From: Balamuthia mandrillaris
Lineage: Eukaryota > Discosea > Longamoebia > Balamuthiidae
DNA: 64,000 nt
NCBI GenBank assembly: GCA_031835245.1
Contig: JAVKOQ010000037.1
Span: 53,501 to 117,500, forward strand
Direction of reading: 5' to 3'
Shown here: positions 55,394 to 64,000 of the stretch, piece by piece
Layout: each line of letters starts with the position of its first letter
Numbering within the stretch: the stretch's first letter is position 1
Position numbers and translations under genes: made by a program
The notes under the pieces: model-generated
The model's input: the letters and a program-made list of their open reading frames with translations, nothing else
What the model was told of the DNA's origin: nothing
Database searches by the model: none

Positions 55394-55496
55394 GAGATAC
55401 GCGAAGAGAAGAGAAGAGAACGATGAAGAGAACGACGAAGAGAACGACGAAGAGAGTAGAGAGAGAAGAGAAACAAGAGGGATTAAAAAAAGGTAG
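55269..55496 (+). CDS. Doubtful small Cys-rich ORF built from a 54-nt tandem repeat
   Basis: A 75-codon frame begins with two in-frame copies of an 18-residue unit (KCEICKTFPKCKECRTCM and KCKIWKEFSKCKECRNVW) with CxxC pairs. It then runs into GAGAA-type repeat. It may be a chance frame over a tandem DNA repeat. No promoter or homology supports it. Confidence 0.2.
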   Translation: MECTKCEICKTFPKCKECRTCMKCKIWKEFSKCKECRNVWNARYAKRREENDEENDEENDEESRERRETRGIKKR

Positions 55497-55724
55497 TACA
55501 GCAATTCATTGAAAGGAAGAATGAACAAAGAGAACGAAAGAAAGAAAAAGGAGAAACACAAAGCAACAGAGAGTTACTCCTTTTTCTACTCCCTTTTGCT
55601 GAGAGTTATGTGTTAGTCGTTGTGGTCGAGCTTATGGTTGTAGCCAGCCGGTCGTCCGAAGAAGAGCTTAAAAGAGAGAGAAAAGAGTAAGTAGAAAAAG
55701 GGGCTCTTTTTTGGCTTTGTATGT

Positions 55725-56315
55725 TTAGAAGAGAGCGCATCCCCTCTTCTTCTCCTTGGACTTGGTGACAGGGGGGTTCAAGACAGTCCTGATGGCCTCA
55801 TCAAAGACGGCCTTCAAGCCCTGCTGGGTCAAGGCGGAGCACTCGAGGTACTTCACGGCGCCAATCTCCTTCCTCATCTGCTCGGCCTGGGTCTGGGTGA
55901 TGGGAGCCATCCTCTTGTCCGCCAACCTCTCCAGGGTGTCCTTGTCGTCCCTGAGATCGACCTTGGTGCCGACCAAGAGCTTGGGGGTAGTGGGGCAGTG
56001 GTGAGTGATCTCGGGGTTCCACTTGGCGCGCACGTTCTCAAAGGAGGGAGGGGAGACGATCGAGTAGCACAGCAGGAAAACGTCGGTCTGGGGGTAGGAC
56101 AGGGGCCTGAGGCGGTCATAATCCTCCTGACCGGCAGTATCCCAGAGACCCAAGTTGATGGCCTTGTTGTCCACCATCACGTTGGCAGAGTAGTTGTCAA
56201 AGACGGTGGGGATGTACTCGCCGGGGAAGGCGTTGGTGGTGTAGGAGATCAGGAGGCAGGTCTTACCGACGGCACCGTCGCCGACCACCACACATTTGAT
56301 TGCTTGCATAGCCAT
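55725..56315 (-). CDS. Rac-family small GTPase
   Basis: A single exon of 196 residues. All G motifs are intact: P-loop [11 protein letters not shown], effector/switch [41 protein letters not shown] (Rho-type guanine specificity) and [10 protein letters not shown]. The Rho insert region is present ([15 protein letters not shown]). A polybasic KSKEKKRG precedes a C-terminal CALF CAAX box, so geranylgeranylation or farnesylation and membrane anchoring are expected. It works as a nucleotide switch for actin dynamics. Sequence is very close to Rac1 proteins. It starts MAMQ, two residues longer than most Racs, which start at MQ. The absence of coding introns contrasts with its neighbours and suggests either a retrocopy or simple intron loss. 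Confidence 0.96.
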   Translation of the reverse strand: MAMQAIKCVVVGDGAVGKTCLLISYTTNAFPGEYIPTVFDNYSANVMVDNKAINLGLWDTAGQEDYDRLRPLSYPQTDVFLLCYSIVSPPSFENVRAKWNPEITHHCPTTPKLLVGTKVDLRDDKDTLERLADKRMAPITQTQAEQMRKEIGAVKYLECSALTQQGLKAVFDEAIRTVLNPPVTKSKEKKRGCALF

Positions 56316-57335
56316 GGTTTATGTGTTTGTTTTTTTTGTAAAGTTTCTGTACCCACAAAAAAAAAAAAAAAAAAATAGCACATGGTTAGCGGAGATGAAA
56401 AGGCAAAGAAAGAGAGAGAGAAGCAAAAAAGACAAGGAAAAAAATAAAGAGAAGAGAACAAAGAAATTCTAATCCGTCGTCATAAAAATTTTTCTCATCG
56501 CAATACGAAAATCGGGCCACCACAACAACAACAACAAGAAAAAGTAGAGGAGGGTTTTGGGGGGAGATGGGTGGGAGATTTTGTTCCGAATAGATTAACG
56601 TGAAAATAATTTAGAGGGGAGGACGAGGAGGAGGAAAAAGCGAAAAATTTGAAATAAAAAACACAAAGCAATCCTCCGTAACAAACCTAATCGCAATGGT
56701 CAAAAATATAAATACAAAGGTAGAAAAGAATCGAGATAAAACGAATGATGATACAAGACAATCAATCGGCCGCAAAAAAAAGATAACGAAAAAGAACCAA
56801 AAAAAAAAAAAGAGTCGAAACAGAGCGAACGAAGAAGAAAAAAAAAACCAAAAGGGAGAGGAGAAAGGAGAAAGAAAAACTGAACGGCTACGGCAAGCCG
56901 TTGTTGTTTCGAATCGAATCGTACCTGTCTGTAAAAAAAAAAAAAATGGAAGAGGGAGGGTCAAGGGGTCAAAGGAGAGAGAGAGCCGGGCCGTACAAAA
57001 GGGAAAGAGAGTAGCAGCAGCAGCGACACACACACAAACGGAATATGTTGTTTTTTTTTTTTGGTGATATTTTTGAAGACAAAGAAAGAAGAAAATTAGA
57101 AATAATAATAATTTGCGGCACAAATAAATCATTGGGTCAAGTTTTCACCAAATTAAGAAGCACTCTGACGTAAGACTACCAAATTAAGTAAAATGCTGAC
57201 ATAAGCTGACCAAATCAGGATTATAACTGACGTCATAAATGACGTCAGGCGTGCCCTTTTGGCTGATTTTCATGTCCTCTGGAATTGAGGGAGGAAGGGG
57301 TTCTCTAGGAGGAGAGCGAGAGAGAAAGAAGGTGA
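56316..57335. other. Intergenic region with CRE-like sites
   Basis: A-rich near Rac, then low complexity. The right part holds TGACGTAA at 57166, then TGACGTCA at 57228 and 57240. No supported gene in this kilobase. Confidence 0.6.
57228..57247. promoter_or_regulatory. Two CRE-like TGACGTCA palindromes 12 bp apart
   Basis: TGACGTCA at 57228-57235 and 57240-57247, spacing 12 bp start to start. Candidate bZIP sites. Confidence 0.45.
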
Positions 57336-58035
57336 ATGGCTGCGGCAGAGAAGAGAGAGGAGGAAAGCAAAGCCCTTCCCTCCCTTCTCCAACCCTTTGC
57401 ACACTCCACCACCTGCAACCTCTCCGACAACAAGCTGACCTCCTTGCCGAGGGAGTTTGGCCAGCTCACCGCTCTCAACGAATACTGGCTGGATAGTAAC
57501 TCCTTGGCAGCACTGCCTTGCTCAATGGTTTGGCTCCTTCCATCCTTGCAAACGCGCTCCCCTCAACCCTTTCATCAGCAAGAGGCACTTCTTCAAACAA
57601 ACAGAAGAGAATGAGGAAGAAGAAGGGGAAGGAGAAGCAGGCGAAGATAGTGAAACCGTCCAGAGTAGCAACCTGGCAACTGTGAAAAGTTTGTGGCACT
57701 TGAGTGGAGAGGCGGTGCTGAGGAATCAGTTTTTGCCCACAGGCCTCTTGAACCCTGTACCAATCCCGCCGCCCTTCTCCTTCTTCTTCTTCTTCTTCTT
57801 CTTCTTCGAGGACTACAAACCAACAGCAAGGAACCAAAGAAGAACGGGCAGAAGAAGGAGAAGGGAGTGCGGAAGGGGTCATCATGGTGAAACGCGTTGC
57901 AAGAAAGACAGAGAATGGCTCATAGAAAGAAGAAGGAGAAGAAGAAGAAGAAGAAGAACAAGAACAAGAACAAGGAGAAGAACAAACTGTGGTGCTTGTA
58001 TGTTTTTTTTTGTAACCAAGTACAGAAGCTGTTGA
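57336..58035 (+). pseudogene. Leucine-rich-repeat gene remnant with a frameshift
   Basis: From ATG 57336 a frame gives LRR-like NLSDNKLTSLPREFGQLTAL and WLDSNSLAALP. Near 57550 the LRR pattern jumps to another frame, going from LPSLQ to PLNPFISKRHFFKQT, then SLWHLSGEAVLRNQFLPTGLL, which looks like a conserved C-terminal motif of LRR proteins. No intron joins the frames in phase, so decay by a frameshift is the simplest reading. A TTC run and basic low complexity follow. Function cannot be assigned. Confidence 0.35.
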
Positions 58036-58045
58036 GGCTGGTTTT

Positions 58046-58379
58046 TTAAAACATCCAGAAAGGAGAGAGACTCGCAGCGGCCCCGCACTCCTCCTCAAAG
58101 TAGGGGGAGAACCAGGTCCCTCCGATGGTAAGCTCCGTGCAGTCACCGGCGTGGTAAACGGTGCTCGCCGTTTGGCAGTCGTCATCGCTGTAGAAGGTGA
58201 GCTCCTCCTCCGCGCAGTTGACGGTAAAGTGGGAGTTGTCGATGGTGGAGCAGGTGTCCTCCTCCACGGTCGCGCCTATGCAAGGGAACTCGTGCGCGGC
58301 GGAGGTGGTGCAGGCGTCGTCGGAGTAGGCCCGCAGGGCAAAGCTGCAGCTATCGGCTGATATCAAGAAAGACGGAAAC

Positions 58380-58410
<31 letters not shown>

Positions 58411-58530
58411 ACCAAGAGTCAGCAAACAGACAAGAAAGGAAGCAGCAAAGAAGAAAAGGAGGAAAACAGAAGAGCTACCGTGAGCAAAGGTCAAAAGACC
58501 GAACAGAGCAAGAACGAAAAGAGCCTTCAT
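58046..58530 (-). CDS. Small secreted Cys-rich protein, PFW family member 1
   Basis: Two exons (58530-58479, 58356-58046), phase 1, encode 120 residues. The first exon is a signal peptide (MKALFVLALFGLLTFAHG). The mature part begins ADSCSF. It has eight spaced cysteines, the YSDDAC and FPC motifs, VNCAEEELTFYSDDDC and the terminal PFWMF. It is one of four tandem paralogues with the same exon layout, intron phase and C-terminal PFW. I recognise no known family. Secretion and disulphide bonding are inferred. The intron carries a GA run (CT on the sense strand). Confidence 0.85.
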
Positions 58531-58864
58531 GTTAGGTGGTATGTGTGCGTTTAATATTTGAAACAAAAGTGATCGTGTTGTTCTAGTTCCTGTTCGGAAG
58601 GGGTTTGGAAATGAAAAAGAAACAAAAGGAGAGGAAAAACGAAGAAGAAAGCAAAGGGGCAGTAAGGTGTCAAAGGTTTTCTATGCCAGTTACCATGCAA
58701 TTAATATAGCACTTGTTGCTTTCCTATCTGCCCGGCAATGAAGCTAATTAAGATCATAGACAACAACTACGATGATGAACTGCGGACACCTCTCCCGCCC
58801 GAGGCACTAATGTTGCGTTGCGCTGTTCTCCGTTTATTTAAATAAATAATAACTGTTCTATTGT
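58531..58864. other. Intergenic spacer between secreted paralogues 1 and 2
   Basis: Upstream region of member 1. No gene or clear element seen. Confidence 0.5.
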
Positions 58865-59480
58865 TTACAGCCAGAAAGGAGGAGCCATGGGAGAAGCAGA
58901 GGACCTGCTGCATTCCTCGCCAAACGCAATCCTGATGAAGGTGCCGTCGCCAAAGTCGCTGCAGTGGCTGCTGTCCAACACGAAGGCGGTGCCACCGCAG
59001 TTGGCACCCATGAAGTAGGTGAGGGTCTCCGCCTCGCAGTCGGCCTTGAAGTAGCTTCCTCGTATTTGGGAGCAGACGTTGGCCTGGAGGGCGTACTCTT
59101 GGCAAGGGTGCCGCAGGCCGGCATCCACCGTGCACTCTGCGTCGCTGTAAAAGGTTGTGGCAAAGCGGCATGATGCTCCTTTTATTTATTTTTTTTTGTT
59201 CGGTTAGGACGAGAAGGAGAAGGAGAAGGAGAGGGAGAAGGAGAAGGAGAGGGAGAAGGAGAAGGAGAGGGAGAAGGAGAAGGAGAAGGAGAAGAAGAAG
59301 AAGAAGAAGAGGAAGGAGAAGAAGGAAAAGAAGAAGAAAAAGAACAAAGAGTGGAGGAAGAGAAGAAGAAAACAAAGGAGAAAAGCAGAGTGAGCAAGAG
59401 CAAAAAAGAGCAAAAGTAAGTATACCTTGAGCGATCCCTATCACGCCCAACACGAACAACGCAACCAAAAATGTCCGCAT
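58865..59480 (-). CDS. Small secreted Cys-rich protein, PFW family member 2
   Basis: Two exons (59480-59426, 59178-58865), phase 1, encode 122 residues. The signal peptide is MRTFLVALFVLGVIGIAQG. The mature part has FYSDAEC, HPCQEYAL, FKADCEAETLTYF, IAFGEEC and terminal PPFWL. Cysteine spacing matches the other three members. The intron holds a GAGAAG/GAGGGA repeat (59207-59310), sense strand CTTCTC. The ATG at 59480 is the first in frame. Confidence 0.85.
59207..59310. repeat. GAGAAG(G) repeat in the intron of secreted member 2
   Basis: Units of AGAAGG/GAGAAGGAGAGG on the plus strand, ending in AAG trinucleotides. Confidence 0.85.
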
Positions 59481-60055
59481 CTTTAACACTGCTATTGCTC
59501 TTGTTCTCTTTGTTCGACTCCGACTCGTTTAACAAAACAAACAAAGAGAGAGGAGAGTTTATGGCGTGGGCATTCCATCCCGGATGGGAAAGAACGGGGA
59601 TGTTGTTCAGTTACAAAATGGCCGAAGGTCCACCGGTCGCCCACCAGAGCCCACCAAACATCGGAGGTCCCTTATTTGCTTTTAAAACGATGCAAAACGA
59701 AAGAAGAATGCACCTTCGGACGTTTTTGTTTATAGCGCTTCGGGAGCGCGTTTGTAGACGCTTCGTTTCGTCAAGGAGGAGGTTCGGGTCATTTTTTGCA
59801 TTACAGAACACGAGCAGGTTCCTCCAATGAATGCTAAAAAGGAGTGTACAATCGCGTGTAAGTTCGAACTACCGGGCTTATAAAGCACAGCAACCCTAAA
59901 GGAAAAATCAAAATGCCCGAAAGAACACTCTCAAGTGTTACTCTTTGTAAGGAGCGAGCGCTCTTAGACTTCGGCTCCTCTTCCTTGTTTTTTTGTTTTT
60001 CGTTCTCACACTTAAAACTGTCGTTTAAGAGTGTTTATTAATAACGTTTCGAGTT
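59481..60055. other. Intergenic spacer between secreted paralogues 2 and 3
   Basis: 575 nt. A weak TATAAA-like TTATAAAGC occurs at 59878. No gene supported. Confidence 0.5.
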
Positions 60056-60495
60056 TTACATCCAGAAAGGAGTCACGGTGGAGGCAGGGCTGCCACCGCA
60101 CTTCTCTCCAAAGACCAAGGCGTAGTAGACGCCTTCTCCGAGCATCTCCGTGCACATGTCGCTGTTGAGGTTGACGCTGGCGCCGGAGCAGTCCTCGGTG
60201 GTATAGTAACCCACGTTCTCCGCCTCACAGTCGACCTTGATGTACTGTCCCTGTTGAGTTCCGGGGGTGCACACGCCGTCCTCGAAGCTGTAGCCCTCGC
60301 AGGGGTACTCGGAGCTGGCATCAGTCTCGCAGTTTCCATCGCTGAAGAACTTCATGGAGAAGTCACAAGCTATTTTATTGTTTCTTGTTTGTTAGAAGGG
60401 AGAGGGAAAGTGTTGAAGAGGAGAGAAGGCTTGTCGTTACCCTGAGACATGGCCAAAAGACCAAAGAGAACGAGAGCGACGCCGAGAGCCTTCAT
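60056..60495 (-). CDS. Small secreted Cys-rich protein, PFW family member 3
   Basis: Two exons (60495-60441, 60369-60056), phase 1, encode 122 residues. The signal peptide is MKALGVALVLFGLLAMSQG. The mature part has FFSDGNC, YPCEGYSFE, IKVDCEAENVGYY, LVFGEKC and terminal VTPFWM. It is the most typical member and aligns along its full length with members 2 and 4. The short 71-nt intron has no repeat. Confidence 0.88.
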
Positions 60496-61351
60496 TGTAA
60501 TGTTTGTTTGTGTGAAGCGAGTGTACAAGTGTAAGGAATAGTTGGATTGTTTTGTTGTTGTAAGAAAAAAAACCCAAAAGGAAGTGAGAGTCCACTATTT
60601 ATGCTGTTCGGAGAGAGCGAGAGAGGGCACCCACCGGGGCACGTCAAACATTTTATTCCTTTCGGTTTGAAGGGAAACCAATGGGCATTGCGCCTAAAGT
60701 TAATGAATTGCACGTTTCACCAATTGGCAGGCATTGCCTTCCGGTAATAAATATATTGCCTCACAACGGGCCTGCCGGGTAACTCTTCCTAAGGACAATG
60801 GAGTAGGTGATCACGATGGATGTTTTGAAAACTCCAAGTTTTGACTGTGTGCCACCACCAATCATTTTTTTCGGGGTAGGGACCCAAAGCAACTATGACC
60901 AAAGTTGAAACAGCCTCCCGAAACCCCTTAACGACTCGCCTATTTTGCTTCCTTTTGAGTGTTTTCTCCCATAGTGACGGTTTTGGTTTTTTTTTGTTTG
61001 CTATAGTTGGACAGGGCGAACCTTCTTTTGAAATACCACAATAACTAAACTACAATAGAGAACAAGAAGCAAGAGCTAGTGATGAAAGAGCAAACCTCTA
61101 ACCTCTCTGGCTCTTCCTCCTAAGATGACACTTGGAGGCAAAACACCGACAAAGGAAAGAGTTCAAACTGCATTGACATGGTGTTCTTTTGTTTGTTGTT
61201 GTTAGTTGGCAAAGACCCTTCTTGGATTGTCTTGTCTTGTTTCGTGTTAACCAACGACACGTGTCCTCACGTTTTGTGAAGATGATGATATTCCAGATGC
61301 GCTGAACTTTATTTTTAGAACTTTACACCAGAACTTTTGGTTTGAAAAATA
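60496..61351. other. Intergenic spacer between secreted paralogues 3 and 4
   Basis: 856 nt. Contains the upstream region of member 3, with ATAAATAG on the minus strand near 60597 as a possible TATA-like site. No RNA or protein gene recognised. Confidence 0.5.
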
Positions 61352-61854
61352 TCAGACCCAAAACGGTTCCAGCGTGGAAGCCGAGCTACCGCCACCAGGT
61401 TTACACTGGTCGGCTCCAAACACAAAAGAATACCAGACGTCTTCCACGATCCAGAGGAGGCACAGCCCGCTCGGCACAGTGACGCCGGTTCCCTCCGTGC
61501 ATTCTCCGTCCTCCTCGAAGCTGATGAGGGCCTCCTCCTCGCAGTCGGCCTTGAGGAAAACCTCTCCGGGGGCATAAGGGCTCTCCGAGCAGCGCATGTG
61601 CTCAAACGTGTAGCTCTCGCACGGATACTGAGAGGACCTTGTGCAGTTGGCGTCGCTGAAAAAGTGGAGCGACAAGACACAAGTTTGAGCTTTTTTAAAA
61701 AAAAATATAGAAAGCAACAGAAGTTAGTAAAGAGAACAAAAACGAAAAGAAAGAAAAGAAAGAAAAGAATGAAAAGACAGAAAAATGGATAACCTTTGGT
61801 GGTGGCCATTAGCCCCAACAAGATGAACCAACAAATACCAAGAAGAGCTTTCAT
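61352..61854 (-). CDS. Small secreted Cys-rich protein, PFW family member 4
   Basis: Two exons (61854-61794, 61689-61352), phase 1, encode 132 residues. The signal peptide is MKALLGICWFILLGLMATTKG. The mature part has HFFSDANC, YPCESYTFE, LKADCEEEALISF, FVFGADQC and terminal LEPFWV. It carries short insertions relative to members 1-3 but keeps the cysteine order and PFW end. Confidence 0.87.
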
Positions 61855-62150
61855 GGCCACAAGTGTATTTTCAAAAGCATATAACCCAGAGCACCGAACC
61901 TCACCACCACCTACTCAGTGCCGCGTTGTTCTCTTTAGTGTTTTGCACACCACCTGTTGTCGCTCAAGGCGCCTCCGCAGATTCATTCTCGAATCGTCCT
62001 TTATTAATTTGATTTCTGGCCAATAGCATGGGAGAGTTCAAGATCGTAACGTATTGTAGATCTTATTTGGAATTATCGTAACATTATCGATTATTTATGT
62101 TATTTTATTTCATATTTATATTTATAATTCTTTTTTTTTGTTGAGTTTTA

Positions 62151-64000
62151 TTAAAGGAACCAAAAGCCAGTCGACTCGGATGGAGAAGTTGCTGCGGCTT
62201 TGGTGTCGTTTATAAACGAACAGTCAGTTTCAGCAACAACATAAGACAACAACTAAAGACAACGAGAAGAGAGACAGAGAGAGAGGAGGAGAGAGAGGAG
62301 GAGAGAGACAGGAGAGGAGAGAGAGGAGAGAGAGAGAGAGAGAGGAGGAGAGAAGAAAGAAGAAAGAAGAAAGAAGAAAGAGGAAAGAGGAAAGAGAGAA
62401 AGAAGAAGAAAGGAGAAAGAAGAGACACAGAGAAGACAAAGGAACGAACCAGAAGAAAAGGACTGTGGTTCCTCGGCGGAGGAAGAAGGAATAAAGCTTC
62501 CAAAGCGTTTGCCCATCTGCTCCATGAAGGAGAGGGAGGTTGAAGCATCGCCACTCGGGCTTCGTTCGTGCGAGGCTTTCGTTTCGCTCTTTTGTAGCAA
62601 GTGTTGTTTTGTTGTCTCTGAAGAAGACCATAAAGAAGGCACAGCGATGTTGCTGTTGGCAAGAGAACGGTAGAGCAGAAGCTCGCTGTCGGTACTTTCG
62701 CCGAACGGCAATAACAAACTTGTTTGGTCGGTTGGGTTTGTTCTTCTGCCAACTGTTTCATATAAACGTTAAGGTAAAGTTTGAAAACTAAAACCTAACA
62801 AAAGGATGAAAGAATGGAAGGAAAGAGATTAAAACCATCTTCGTCGGACAAGAGAAAAGCATCAGTGATAGGAAGATAACGGAGGCGAGGAGCCGGCGGA
62901 GTGACCAAAGGCAACAGATTGTGTCGTTCGTTGGGAATCGGTTTGTATTTCCTGTATAGCAACACAATAGCGAATTAATAAGAAGAGAAAAAGAGAAAGC
63001 ACGACAAGACAGAAGGAAGAACGTACACATCGCTGTGCAAGCGATTCAGTTGGACGAGGAAGCCCAACAAACTGGCACAACGGCAATAGCACTGCTTCAC
63101 GCAATCGCTGATGTGCGGTTGATAAAACGCACGATCGATAGGATCAAGCTGATAATAAAGTAACGTTAACACGAAAGGCATGAACAAGAAGCACAGGAAG
63201 AAGAAGAGGAAGAACAACAACAACAAGAAGTTAGTGATGGTGATAAAGACGAAGAAGGCCATGAAATCCAAGAAAGACGAAGGAAAATATGTACCAAGTC
63301 AAGCAAACGGTTCAAGAGCGCATCGGCATTAGTTCTGCTTGATTTATCTGAAGTAGTTTCTTTCTCTTGTTCTCCTTCTTCTTTCTCCAATTGAAGCATC
63401 AACTCATAGTCATCATAAACACCAGTTCGTGCAGATGAAGACTGGCTCTTATCATTTCTTTTTCTTCCTCCTTCTCCTGTATTATCCTGCTTTGCTTCCT
63501 CGTTGTCTTCTTCTTCTGCCTCTTCATCGTCATCATAGTCTTCATCATCATCGTCATTTGAACGTGTTATCGTCGATGTGAGATACGGACCGTAACGTGA
63601 ACGTGCGGTCTTTGCTTTGCTCTTGTTTTGTTGATGGCTGTTTCTTCTTCTAAGGTCTTTCGTCTCTGCTTCACCTCCTCCAATTATGTCCAACAACAAA
63701 CTTGTATCAAACAAAAGTTGAATACATCCTTCTTTGCAGATGTTCAAGCGCTCATCATCTACTTTCTTGTTTACTTCGTGTGCCGTTTCTCCTTTTTCTT
63801 TCTCCTTTTCTTCTTCTTTGTTCTCATCTTCTTGAAGTTTTTTTCTTTCTTCACCTTCTTCCTCCGATTTGTTGTGCAGCTTTGAAGACGAAACGGTTTC
63901 CTCTTCAGAAAGCAAAGTGGCTTCTGCTTCCAATGCGGAAACTAAGTCGGAGTAGATGTCCCAAACGTTGCATGCCAATTTTCTAACAAAGTAATGCAAT
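62151..64000 (-). CDS. COG1: Conserved oligomeric Golgi complex subunit 1 (3' part)
   Basis: The gene enters from beyond 64000. Visible exons end or begin at 63295 (open to the window edge or to an acceptor near 63985), 63148-63027, 62951-62836, 62752-62450 and 62197-62151. All join in phase. The C-terminal COG1 signature is clear: LDPIDRAFYQPHI, CASLLGFLVQLNRLHSDV and APRLRYLPITDAFLL. Upstream, acidic and Ser-rich low complexity interrupts helical sequence (CIQLLFDTSLLLDIIGG). COG1 is in lobe A of the COG vesicle tether for retrograde intra-Golgi traffic. The stop at 62151 is directly followed by AATAAA on the sense strand. Intron 4 contains GA-rich repeat. Confidence 0.8.
62270..62400. repeat. 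GAGAGGAG / AGAAGAA purine repeat in COG1 intron
   Basis: Purine-rich on the plus strand, pyrimidine-rich on the COG1 sense strand. Confidence 0.8.

Noticed and set aside
57336-58035. Intact LRR gene using an intron to change frame
   Set aside because: No GT/AG pair near 57530-57590 gives matching phase, so a frameshifted remnant is simpler.

Overview
This 64 kb window is nuclear DNA from a unicellular eukaryote. Nearly every gene is split by short introns of roughly 60-450 nt with AG acceptors. The genes encode eukaryotic machinery: a BRCA2 orthologue, COP9 subunit 7, SLX1, COG1, a PI4K-beta, Rac, a box C/D snoRNP factor and a START protein. F-box proteins carrying amoeba/giant-virus-style ankyrin-like repeats, a hybrid histidine kinase and a Rac GTPase together point to an amoebozoan, perhaps Acanthamoeba- or Balamuthia-like. 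That placement is inference from gene content, because no rRNA or mitochondrial marker is present.

Layout. 0-21.3 kb is a run of minus-strand genes: START protein, BCD1/ZNHIT6, LanC-like protein, a 1,991-residue hybrid histidine kinase and a 2,651-residue BRCA2 with 19 BRC-like repeats. A bidirectional promoter region (21.34-21.80 kb) leads into plus-strand CSN7 and an EF-hand protein phosphatase (PPEF). 29-32 kb holds an F-box/ankyrin-like gene with two frameshifts, two tRNA-Thr genes and a 43-bp inverted repeat. 31.9-41.7 kb holds a bacterial-type homoserine kinase, a mitochondrial-carrier-like protein, a SWIM zinc-finger protein, an LRR protein and one unrecognised gene. 42.3-53 kb holds a Ser/Thr kinase, a second tRNA-Thr pair in mirror orientation to the first, SLX1, a gamma-glutamyl carboxylase-like gene and PI4K-beta. 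53-57 kb holds a PH/F-box/ankyrin-like/degenerate-G-alpha fusion and Rac. 58-61.9 kb is a tandem array of four small secreted cysteine-rich paralogues. The right edge is the 3' part of COG1.

Genes were assembled by joining open frames at GT/AG sites and requiring phase agreement at every junction, so most models are internally consistent but unverified by RNA. The strongest candidates for undescribed biology are the secreted PFW family, the PH/F-box/pseudo-G-alpha fusion, the expanded and triplicated BRC array, a recurring TGTCGACA element in gene-start regions, and the mirror-image tRNA-Thr pairs. Pyrimidine-rich microsatellites fill many introns, with the pyrimidines always on the sense strand.
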